Positions 33,628 through 41,017 of a stretch of 52,193 nt of DNA are shown one piece after another (the stretch's first letter is position 1; each line of letters begins with the position of its first letter). This stretch comes from CAZKUN01 sp964555935. Its GTDB lineage: Bacteria; Armatimonadota; Zipacnadia; Zipacnadales; VGFC01. Both the position numbers and the translations under genes were made by a program. The stretch lies in the NCBI GenBank assembly GCA_964555935.1, contig CAZKUN010000034.1, forward strand, positions 1 through 52,193, in the 5' to 3' direction. Below the pieces are notes generated by a model. It searched no databases. It was not told the origin of the DNA and saw only the letters and a list, made by a program, of their open reading frames with translations.

Positions 33628-34830
33628 ATGAGAGAACACGTACTCAGGAGCGTCGGCGCGATTACGCTGATGTCTGTAATGGGCTTGGCCGTCGGCTGCG
33701 TGCCGATGCCGGGCGGGCAGGCGCCTCCATTCCCGCAGTCGCCTCAGATGCCGCAGTTGCCCCAGCCGTCTCAGGTACCGCAGTTGCCCCAGTCGCCTCA
33801 ATTGCCTCCCCCGCCTCAGGCGCTGACTCAGCCCGGCGTTGTGCTGGGTGCGGGCATGCTGAGCAAGAGCACTTTCGTGCAGAGCACGTCGCTGCAGCAG
33901 GTGACCGACATCGTTGTTGGCGAGCTGGATCCATCCCCCGGAGAGGAGATCGGCATCGCAGGCACCCATGGGGTCGTTTTCGCGGATGCCAACGGGCAGG
34001 AGAAGGCCAGTCTCACGCTTCCTGTTGACGGGGTCCACGTGGACATTGTCGACGTGGAGGGCGACGGCGTCTGTGAGTTCATCGACCGCGGGATGTGGTG
34101 GGCCTCGGCAAGGCTCATGGACCACCGCGGTCGCGTTCTGTGGAGTTACGGACAAGGAGGCCAAGGCGTCGATGACATGGGTGCGGGTGATGTCGACGGC
34201 GACGGTGTGCTGGAGTTCGCCGTGGGCTTCAACGGCAGCGGCGGGGTGCATCTGCTCGACAGCCAGGGCCAGAAGCTCTGGCAACAACCAGATGGCAATG
34301 CGTGGCATGTTGAGATTGCTGACACCGACGGCGATGGGAAGGGCGAGATCATCAACAGCAACGCGGGCGGCAGGCTGACGGTCCGCGACGCTTCCGGCCG
34401 AACCGTGAAACAGGGACGCCCGCCCGCGTATTTCTCCGCCTTCTCGCTCTGCCGGTGGCCGACCAAACAGGATCCCCAGCATGCCGTCTTCGCCGAGGGC
34501 AATGAGGTGTTCATCCTGAGGTTCGACGCCAGCGTGGCGCAGAAGTTCGCCGCCCCTAACGACGTATCACACAGCAAGTTGGTCGCAACTCCGGTGATTC
34601 TCGATGCCAGTGGGTCATCGCACCTAGCCGCGCTCGTAAGGTTCGAGTTGTGGAACGCGTCGGTGCTCTACGTCTACGACTCGGGCGGCTCGTTGGTCTA
34701 CCATGAAGTGCTGGCGGACACATGCGCGGCGCTTGCGTCCGTCAGCCTGGCCGACGCCGCGACGGAGACGCTGCTGGTCGGTGGGACGGGCAAGGTCTGG
34801 CGGTACGATGCCGCCGCCCCAGCCCCGTAG
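33628..34830 (+). CDS. Lipoprotein with Pro/Gln-rich linker and FG-GAP/VCBS-like propeller
   Basis: About 400 residues. The ATG at 33628 follows GAGGAGG by seven bases and begins a lipoprotein signal with lipobox LAVGC, giving a mature N-terminal Cys. A Pro/Gln-rich linker follows (QSPQMPQLPQPSQVPQLPQS). The rest has repeats with calcium-loop motifs typical of FG-GAP/VCBS blades: DVEGDGVCEF, DVDGDGVLEFAVG and DTDGDGKGEII. It is probably anchored in the outer membrane or periplasm as a binding or scaffold protein. The PQQ-propeller gene follows 67 bases later on the same strand, so they may be co-expressed. Function is not known. Confidence 0.82.
   Translation: MREHVLRSVGAITLMSVMGLAVGCVPMPGGQAPPFPQSPQMPQLPQPSQVPQLPQSPQLPPPPQALTQPGVVLGAGMLSKSTFVQSTSLQQVTDIVVGELDPSPGEEIGIAGTHGVVFADANGQEKASLTLPVDGVHVDIVDVEGDGVCEFIDRGMWWASARLMDHRGRVLWSYGQGGQGVDDMGAGDVDGDGVLEFAVGFNGSGGVHLLDSQGQKLWQQPDGNAWHVEIADTDGDGKGEIINSNAGGRLTVRDASGRTVKQGRPPAYFSAFSLCRWPTKQDPQHAVFAEGNEVFILRFDASVAQKFAAPNDVSHSKLVATPVILDASGSSHLAALVRFELWNASVLYVYDSGGSLVYHEVLADTCAALASVSLADAATETLLVGGTGKVWRYDAAAPAP
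33721..33830 (+). repeat. Short in-frame Pro/Gln codon repeats in the lipoprotein linker
   Basis: Units like CAGTCGCCTCA, CCGCAGTTGCCCCAG and GTACCGCAGTTGCCCCAG recur several times, encoding PQxPQ steps. The repetition could vary in copy number between strains and alter linker length. Confidence 0.6.
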
Positions 34831-34897
34831 CGCTCGCTCTCTCGTCGTCGCGCCCCAAGCAGGGAGGATCGCTAGCGGAATCGCCGAAGAGACAGCC

Positions 34898-37800
34898 ATG
34901 AAGACCATACGGACCGCGGTGATGGCTCTCTCAGGACTTGCGCTCCTCGTGGCGGGCGCATCCGCCGACGATTGGCCAATGTGGCGACACGACACGGGTC
35001 GGAGCGGCGCGACCAGTGAAGCGCTCCCAGGCGACCTCCACCTCCAGTGGAAGCGCCAACTCTCTCAACACACGCCTGCCTGGCCGAATGAGTCGCGGCT
35101 CGATTTCGATGTCTCGCGGGAACCGGTTGCCGCCGGCGGGAAGTTGTTCCTCGCCTCCGCCGACCACGCCGGCGTGACGGCCTACGATGCGGCAACGGGC
35201 GAGCAGCTCTGGCGATTCCATGCCAACGGCCCCGTCCGATTCGCGCCCGTCGTCTGGCAGGACAAGCTCTATCTCGGGTCGGACGACGGCTACCTCTACT
35301 GCATCACCGCCGCCGATGGCGAGTTGCTCTGGAAGGCGCGGGGATGCCCCGATGACCGCCCAGAACGCTACCACCTCGGCAACGCGAGACTGGTCTCCCT
35401 CTGGCCCGTCCGCGGCGGCCCTGTTGTCGCGGATGGCACGGTCTACTTCGCGGCCGGTATCTGGCCGACACTTGGCGTGTTCATACGCGCCGTCGATGCC
35501 GAAACCGGCGAGACGAAGTGGCTTGATTCCGAGTCAAACCGCATCGATGATGTGCGGATCGACCACAACGAACTCCACGAGGCGGCCCTGTCGCCTCAGG
35601 GCTATCTCCTCGTCCAGGGCGACATGCTGATCGTGCCCAACGGGCGCTCGATGCCGGCCCGTTACGACCGCCACACGGGCGAGCGGATGTACTTCGTCCA
35701 AGGCTACCGAAATGGCGCCTCGCGCGTCATTTCGACGGACCGATACGCATTCATCGGTACGAATGGCGTCATGAACCTGAGCGACGGCCGTGAGGTTGGC
35801 AACCGCTGGGTAGATGCCGGCGATGATGCCCCCCAGAAATTCGATGGGGCCAAGTTCGACCTCTTTGAGGGGCCGATCCATGCCTACAAGCACTTTCCCG
35901 CGTGTGACTCGCGCTCTGTGATCGGCGCGGACGGCCTTGTCTACGGCATGTCCGCCGGCGTTTTCCACGCCTACGACACCTCGAAAGCCACCCGCGAGAC
36001 CTACGAAGCGAAGCAGGGCGAGAACCAGATCAACCCCGGCAAGTGGGTCGTGCCCGAGCTTTGGCAGCTCAAGTCAGGCCAGGCGGGCAAGAACCCTTCG
36101 GGCCTGGCCATGCTGAAGGCTGGCTCGCGCCTGTATGGCCACGCGCAAAACGTCCTCCTCGCCGCTGAGATCGGCGGCGAGGCGCCCGAGATGGTCTGGG
36201 AACACGAGCTTGACGGAACGCCTTCGACGATGCTCGCCGCGGACGGCAGGCTCTTCGTCGTAACGAACGAGGGCTGGCTCCACTGCTTTGGCGAGAACGC
36301 CAGCGAGGCGCAAGAACTTCCACTGACCCCGCAGCCGCTCGCCGAGCCCAACGACCGATGGACCGAGACGACGCGGGAGGCCCTGGCCTCCTCCGGCGTG
36401 ACCGAGGGTTACTGCGTGCTGCTCGGCCTGGGCTCGGGCCGGATGCTCGATGAACTGCTGCTGCAGTCATCGCTCCACGTCATCGCCATTGACCCGAAGG
36501 AATCCCTCGTCAACTCCACGCGAGACCGCCTGATCGCCGCCGATCTCTACGGCACGCGCGCGGACGTGCTAATCGGCGATCCGGGCACTTTCAGCCTCCC
36601 TCCGTACCTCGCAAGCCTCATTCTCTCTGAGAACCCCCGCCGGGCGGGCATCGCGCCCTCCGCGCCGGCGGACCTCCTCGAATCGCTCCGTCCGTATGGT
36701 GGCGCGCTTTGCTTTGCTCTCGGCAAGGGCGCCCAGAAGCCATACGAGCGCTGGGCTGCGTCGTCGAGCGTCGAGAATCTGGCCCTTGAGTCATCGCCTG
36801 GGATGCTGATTGCCCGTCGCGAGGGGGCCCTGCCTGGGAGCGCCGCCTGGACCCATGAATCAGCGGACGCGGCGCGCACGTACTTCTCAAGCGACGAGCG
36901 TGTCCGAAGCCCTCTCGGCGTCCTGTGGTACGGGGATGGCGACGGCTATGGCTTCTACAAATACAAAGACTACGGTGTGGGCGTGAAGCCGCAGGTCATC
37001 GGCGGGAGGATGTTCGCGCTGCAGCTCTTCAGCAAAACGCTCCACGCGGTCGATGTCTATACGGGGCGAGTGCTTTGGACCGCCAAAGTCGAGCCCTTCA
37101 CACGCTACGCATGCATGGATGACGGCATCTACGTCGCGGGCAAGGACCAGTGCGTGGTTTACGACCCCGCAACGGGAGACGTCCTCAGGACCCTCAAGTA
37201 CCAGGTGGACGCCGAGACCCCCCCCTTCGTGTCCGATATCCGGGTTGGCGACGACGTGGTCGTGGTCGCCGTGGCTTTCGACAAATCCCGCTCGATCGCG
37301 AAGGGCCTTTGGGACAGCGAGGCCCTTGTGGCGCTCGACCGGCAATCAGGCGAGCAGCTCTGGACACGGGAGGCGGATGAGCGCTTCAACAACCACGCCC
37401 TCGCGCTGGGGGCCGGAAGCGTCTTCTGCGTCGATTCGGCCCCCGGGGGCGACGCGACCCAACTCGCCCGTCGCGGCGATCTCCCCGAGACACTGCCGTC
37501 GACCGTCCTGGCGCTGGACGCCCGGACGGGTGACGAGCGCTGGCGTGAGGTCCGAGACTACCCGTTCAAGACATACGGGGCGGGCAACTGGCTCGGACTG
37601 CGGGCTAACGATGACTGGGTCGCCCTGGCCGGTGAGGTGGGGGTGCTTCTGGCTGGCAAGGCCAGGGAACTCCGCGCGTTCGACGCCGCTTCGGGGGATG
37701 AAATGTGGCACGAGACCATTGGCGGCGGCCAGCCGATGGTGATCCAGGGCGAGACGTTCCTGACCCAGGCCTTCCACACGTACGATCTGCGCACCGGGCA

Positions 37801-38107
37801 GCTATCGGTCGAGGGGCCGCCCTTCGCTAGGGGCGGCTGCAACTACGCGGTCGCGGGGACGGATCTCATCTTCGTGCGGGACCGCTGTGTCTCATACATC
37901 GACAAAGACACGGGCGACAAGTTCTACCTCCGCAATGTCCGGTCCGGATGCAGCAACAGCCTGGTAGCCGCCGACGGCCTGCTGAACGTGCCATGTTTCT
38001 CGGTTCAGTGCGTCTGCAACTACCCGATCCAGACATCCTTCGCCATGCTCCACATGCCTGAGGTGGCGGAGTGGGATGCCTCGGGCCCGAGACTAGCCGC
38101 CCAGTAG
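34898..38107 (+). CDS. Secreted PQQ-type beta-propeller protein with inserted methyltransferase-like domain
   Basis: About 1069 residues with signal peptide MKTIRTAVMALSGLALLVAGASA. Typical quinoprotein-type blade motifs are VTAYDAATGEQLWRF, LYCITAADGELLWKA and, in the second half, LHAVDVYTGRVLWTA, VALDRQSGEQLW and VLALDARTGDERW. Between two propeller halves, at about residues 505-640, lies a Rossmann-like stretch: CVLLGLGSGRMLDELL, HVIAIDPKESLV, then ADVLIGDPGTF and LILSENP. This is the layout of a SAM-dependent methyltransferase fold. In an exported protein SAM would not be available, so the insert is probably structural. The stop overlaps the convergent creatininase gene by 15 bases. Binding of PQQ itself is not shown by the sequence. 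Confidence 0.87.
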   Translation: MKTIRTAVMALSGLALLVAGASADDWPMWRHDTGRSGATSEALPGDLHLQWKRQLSQHTPAWPNESRLDFDVSREPVAAGGKLFLASADHAGVTAYDAATGEQLWRFHANGPVRFAPVVWQDKLYLGSDDGYLYCITAADGELLWKARGCPDDRPERYHLGNARLVSLWPVRGGPVVADGTVYFAAGIWPTLGVFIRAVDAETGETKWLDSESNRIDDVRIDHNELHEAALSPQGYLLVQGDMLIVPNGRSMPARYDRHTGERMYFVQGYRNGASRVISTDRYAFIGTNGVMNLSDGREVGNRWVDAGDDAPQKFDGAKFDLFEGPIHAYKHFPACDSRSVIGADGLVYGMSAGVFHAYDTSKATRETYEAKQGENQINPGKWVVPELWQLKSGQAGKNPSGLAMLKAGSRLYGHAQNVLLAAEIGGEAPEMVWEHELDGTPSTMLAADGRLFVVTNEGWLHCFGENASEAQELPLTPQPLAEPNDRWTETTREALASSGVTEGYCVLLGLGSGRMLDELLLQSSLHVIAIDPKESLVNSTRDRLIAADLYGTRADVLIGDPGTFSLPPYLASLILSENPRRAGIAPSAPADLLESLRPYGGALCFALGKGAQKPYERWAASSSVENLALESSPGMLIARREGALPGSAAWTHESADAARTYFSSDERVRSPLGVLWYGDGDGYGFYKYKDYGVGVKPQVIGGRMFALQLFSKTLHAVDVYTGRVLWTAKVEPFTRYACMDDGIYVAGKDQCVVYDPATGDVLRTLKYQVDAETPPFVSDIRVGDDVVVVAVAFDKSRSIAKGLWDSEALVALDRQSGEQLWTREADERFNNHALALGAGSVFCVDSAPGGDATQLARRGDLPETLPSTVLALDARTGDERWREVRDYPFKTYGAGNWLGLRANDDWVALAGEVGVLLAGKARELRAFDAASGDEMWHETIGGGQPMVIQGETFLTQAFHTYDLRTGQLSVEGPPFARGGCNYAVAGTDLIFVRDRCVSYIDKDTGDKFYLRNVRSGCSNSLVAADGLLNVPCFSVQCVCNYPIQTSFAMLHMPEVAEWDASGPRLAAQ

Positions 38108-38842
38108 TTCGCGGGCATACCGCGCCGCCTTCTCGGCGCCGAAGTTGAGCAGCTTTTCGCCGATCTCGGGCGTGGCATCCGCGATCTTCCTGAGGCCTGG
38201 CGCGCCCAGCTTCTGAAGCTGGGATGGGAAGCCGACATCCATCACGCGCTCAGCGCGCGACAGATCCGTCCACCCCGGGCGGGCGGCGCAGATCAGCGAC
38301 GTCTCCCACATGCCGCCATGCCCGCTGACGTGCGGGTCCTCCGCCAGGAGGGCATCGATCTCCTCGCGCAGCAGGCTCACCGTCCCCGCCGCATGCCACT
38401 TCATCCCTCGGACAACGCCTCCGGTCTCCTCATGCATGGCCTGCAGCAGCAGTTCCGCCGGGTAATGGCCGCCGAGCGCGACGCAGGCCTTGAAGCCCAT
38501 GTCCGCCATCGATTCCATGAGTTCAGTGTACAGCCGGACGCACAGCTCTCGGCTGACCCAGAGACTCGGCGCGAACAGCTCATCCGTCTTCCCACGCAGC
38601 TCCTCCCGTGACATGCCCGGGATTCCCGCCGGCGCGAACGGCACCTGGGGGAACACGATGCCGCCGGTCATTTCGACCGCGCGCAGGCAAACCTCATACG
38701 TCTGCAGCCAGTCCGTCCCCAGCGACGCGTGTAGGCCATGTTCCTCCATCGCGCCGCACGACCAGTAGACGACCGGCGCGCGCTCGACCTCAGCGAAGAA
38801 CTCCTCCGGCAATAGCTCCTCCCACCTGTGCGCGTCTCTCAT
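38093..38842 (-). CDS. Creatininase-family metal-dependent amidohydrolase
   Basis: About 249 residues, the usual length. The ATG at 38842 has GGAGG ten bases upstream. Metal-binding residues fit the family: Glu34 in AMEEHGLH with His38 nearby, Asp44 (LGTDW), the GGHYPAE motif, and GHGGMWETS with its His and Glu. Family members hydrolyse small cyclic amides such as creatinine, or act on formamides in pterin and mycofactocin pathways, so the substrate cannot be named. It is convergent with the PQQ-propeller gene (15-base overlap) and divergent from the heparinase/oxoprolinase pair. The neighbouring oxoprolinase also opens cyclic amides, a suggestive link. No signal peptide. Confidence 0.9.
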   Translation of the reverse strand: MRDAHRWEELLPEEFFAEVERAPVVYWSCGAMEEHGLHASLGTDWLQTYEVCLRAVEMTGGIVFPQVPFAPAGIPGMSREELRGKTDELFAPSLWVSRELCVRLYTELMESMADMGFKACVALGGHYPAELLLQAMHEETGGVVRGMKWHAAGTVSLLREEIDALLAEDPHVSGHGGMWETSLICAARPGWTDLSRAERVMDVGFPSQLQKLGAPGLRKIADATPEIGEKLLNFGAEKAARYARELLGG

Positions 38843-38972
38843 GTCCTATTACCCTCCTGGCTGATGCGCGCTAGTTAATTGCCCCTCCCGCGGATTCCTT
38901 GCGAGGAGGTCGGGTGCTCGCTCGGGAAACTCCAGTTGCCGTGCTTGACCCTCCCGCCCAAGGAGCCGACCG
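38843..38972. promoter_or_regulatory. Divergent promoter region with imperfect hairpin
   Basis: A 130-base gap between the creatininase and heparinase starts. GGAAACT-CC-AGTTGCC (38925-38940, one mismatch) is a degenerate member of the GGAAACTC hairpin group. AAGGAG seven bases before the ATG at 38973 is the ribosome-binding site. No clear promoter boxes. Confidence 0.4.
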
Positions 38973-40736
38973 ATGCTATCGCAACGCTTCACCCTCGAGC
39001 AGTTGAAGGAAGTCCTGGTCCCCCGGAGCGATTGGCGACCATTCCCGACCGTCGACGATCGCGAGCCATGGGATGGTCTGCGGGATTCGATCCGGCAAGC
39101 TCACCTGTCTCGCGGCGAGAAGCGCCTCGACTTCGACTACCCGCCCGTGCCGGCGACCCGGTTCCTCGACTACGCGCGGGATGGCAACCGCTCCCGGTAT
39201 GAGGGCCTGACCTTCGGGCGCCGCAAGGCGTTGGTCGACCTCATCCTCGCCGAGTGCATCGAGGCGGATGGCCGCTTCCTCGATGACATCGCCAACGGAA
39301 TCTGGGCGATCTGCGAGGAATCATTCTGGGGGGTGCCCGCGCACATCGGCGCGCAGCGCGCCGGCGTTGGCTTGCCCGATGTCACTGAACCAATCGTTGA
39401 TCTCTTCGCCGCCGAGACCTCGGCGCTGCTTGCCTGGGCGACGTATCTCCTTGGCGATTCGCTCGACGCTGTTTCTCCGCTTATCCGCCCTCGCATCGCG
39501 CTCGAAGTGGAGCGCCGGATTCTCGAGCCGCTCTTCACGCGCGAAGACTTCGGTTGGATGGGCTTCCAGGGCCAGAGCGTCAATAACTGGAACCCGTGGA
39601 TCGTCAGCAACTGGCTAACGTCAGCGCTGATCGTCGAACCTGATGAAGCCCGGCGCGCGGCGCACGTGGAGAAGGCCCTGCGGACCGTCGACCACTTCAT
39701 CGACCCCTATCCGAAGGATGGCGGGTGCGACGAGGGGCCGAGTTACTGGGGGCGCGCCGGCGCGGCGCTGTACGACTGCCTGCGCATCCTGCACAGCGCG
39801 TCTGGCGGCGCCGTCGATGTCTACGACGAGCCCCTCGTCCAGGAGATTGCCCGGTTCATCTATCGCGTCCACATTGGCGGACAGTATTTCGTCAACTTCG
39901 CCGACGCGCCCGCGACGCTGGTGCCCTCGCCCGGAGTAGTCTTTGCCTATGGGAAGGCCATCGGCGATGAGCAGATGATGCGCCTCGGAGCATGGGCCGC
40001 CGATCGCCGCGAACTCGCGACGAAGGGCGCCGGCGAGAGCATTGGCCGCTGCCTGGAAGAGCTGTTCCTGGCCGAGGAGATCCTCGCGACCGACCCAGTG
40101 CCGCCGTTGCCGCGTGACGTGTGGCTAGACGAGATCGAGGTGATGGTCGCGCGTGACGCCGACGGCTCATCGGAAGGCCTCTTCATCGCGGCCAAGGGCG
40201 GCCACAACGCGGAGAGTCACAACCACAACGATGTCGGTAACTTCGTGGTCTACACCGACGGCAAGCCACTGCTCATCGACGCGGGCGTGGAGAGCTACAC
40301 CGCCAATACCTTCAGCTCGCGACGGTATGAGATCTGGACCATGCAGTCGGCGTTCCACAGCCTACCGACGATCAACGGCGTTCAGCAGGCACCCGGGGGC
40401 CAATTCGCCGCCAGCGACGCCTCCTACGAAGCTGACGACATCCACGCGACGATGTCGCTCGACATCGCAGGCGCGTACCCGCCCGAGGCGGGCGTGAAGT
40501 CATGGGTGAGGTCAGTCTCCCTCGGACGCGGCGCGGATGTGGTGATCACCTCCAGGACAAAGGCAAAGGCCGAAGAATCCGCTGAGAAGGTCAAGTCGCT
40601 CTGCAAGGTCGACACACTGGCGCTTGAACTGGACCACTGCGACTGGGCGCAAGTCCGGAGTGCCGTGGAAACAGCTCACGACTGGAAAGGCCGGCTGGAT
40701 ATTCNNNNNNNNNNGCCTACGACCTCGAATCCGTGA
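38973..40736 (+). CDS. Cytoplasmic heparinase II/III-family protein, N-terminal part ending in a chimeric stretch
   Basis: The ATG at 38973 has AAGGAG seven bases upstream; no signal peptide. Residues 1-526 are a heparinase II/III protein: an alpha-toroid (MGFQGQSVNNWNPWIVSNW), DEGPSYWG with Tyr258, and the beta-sandwich motif ESHNHNDVGNF with His416 and His418. From about 40533 the frame switches to short-chain-dehydrogenase sequence up to the N gap and then ends out of frame at 40736. The true protein probably continues directly to the segment at 40715-41017, giving about 626 residues. Predicted role: cleavage of uronate-containing oligosaccharides, perhaps after import. The break is most likely an assembly error rather than a real mutation. 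Confidence 0.82.
   Translation: MLSQRFTLEQLKEVLVPRSDWRPFPTVDDREPWDGLRDSIRQAHLSRGEKRLDFDYPPVPATRFLDYARDGNRSRYEGLTFGRRKALVDLILAECIEADGRFLDDIANGIWAICEESFWGVPAHIGAQRAGVGLPDVTEPIVDLFAAETSALLAWATYLLGDSLDAVSPLIRPRIALEVERRILEPLFTREDFGWMGFQGQSVNNWNPWIVSNWLTSALIVEPDEARRAAHVEKALRTVDHFIDPYPKDGGCDEGPSYWGRAGAALYDCLRILHSASGGAVDVYDEPLVQEIARFIYRVHIGGQYFVNFADAPATLVPSPGVVFAYGKAIGDEQMMRLGAWAADRRELATKGAGESIGRCLEELFLAEEILATDPVPPLPRDVWLDEIEVMVARDADGSSEGLFIAAKGGHNAESHNHNDVGNFVVYTDGKPLLIDAGVESYTANTFSSRRYEIWTMQSAFHSLPTINGVQQAPGGQFAASDASYEADDIHATMSLDIAGAYPPEAGVKSWVRSVSLGRGADVVITSRTKAKAEESAEKVKSLCKVDTLALELDHCDWAQVRSAVETAHDWKGRLDIXXXXPTTSNP
40533..40704 (+). other. Short-chain dehydrogenase (SDR) fragment spliced into the heparinase gene, probable misassembly
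   Basis: The translation ADVVITSRTKAKAEESAEKV ... LALELDHCDWAQVRSAV ... WKGRLDI is classic SDR Rossmann sequence running up to where LVNNAG would follow, where the Ns begin. The preceding residues SWVRSVSLGRG are normal for heparinase. Both families can share a segment like GRGADVVIT at this point, which would let an assembler switch genes. Confidence 0.8.
40705..40714. other. Scaffold gap of ten Ns at the end of the SDR fragment
   Basis: Ten Ns, the same length as the gap at 29342. Sequence after the gap resumes heparinase coding in another frame (Ala-Tyr-Asp-Leu-Glu-Ser), so the gap length is arbitrary. Confidence 0.95.
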
Positions 40737-41017
40737 CCGGCGAGGTCTCGCTCAACTTGCTCACGCCTTGCGACGTGACGCTCGGCGATCCGGGCGTGAT
40801 CTTCCTGACGAGCGCTGAACTCGGCCAGGGACGAACGTCAGGCGCTGGGAAGCTTGAGTACGATGCAGAGAGCCTGACCGCGTCGCTTTGGGAGGTCCCC
40901 GTCACCGCCGGTAGGCTGACCCCGATCTGGGGCGAGAGCCTCGTGCGCATCATCCTCCGGGCTGACGACCCCGCCCCGCGAGCCACGTGGACGCTGCGGG
41001 TCACGATGGGCTCATGA
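40715..41017 (+). CDS. Heparinase II/III-family protein, C-terminal part
   Basis: About 100 residues of beta-sandwich (AYDLESVTGEVSLNLLTPCD, GVIFLTSAELGQG, WTLRVTMGS) that complete the protein begun at 38973. An internal ATG at 40733 is unlikely to be a real start: it has no good ribosome-binding site and would split a domain. The TGA at 41015-41017 overlaps the ATG of the oxoprolinase gene (ATGA), implying translational coupling. Confidence 0.75.
   Translation, partial: AYDLESVTGEVSLNLLTPCDVTLGDPGVIFLTSAELGQGRTSGAGKLEYDAESLTASLWEVPVTAGRLTPIWGESLVRIILRADDPAPRATWTLRVTMGS

Noticed and set aside
33460..34482. Extension of the ceramidase-like frame upstream of 33456
   Set aside because: It runs antisense through the lipoprotein gene; the ATG at 33456 has a good ribosome-binding site and begins the conserved domain.
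34898..38107. PQQ-dependent alcohol dehydrogenase
   Set aside because: Blade motifs are present, but I see no catalytic Asp/Ca-site motifs or adjacent Cys pair of quinoprotein dehydrogenases; the split propeller fits a BamB/PQQ-like structural protein better.
40524..41017. Genuine heparinase pseudogene caused by insertion of an SDR gene
   Set aside because: The SDR piece lacks both ends, abuts a 10-N scaffold gap and begins at sequence fitting both families; misassembly is simpler.
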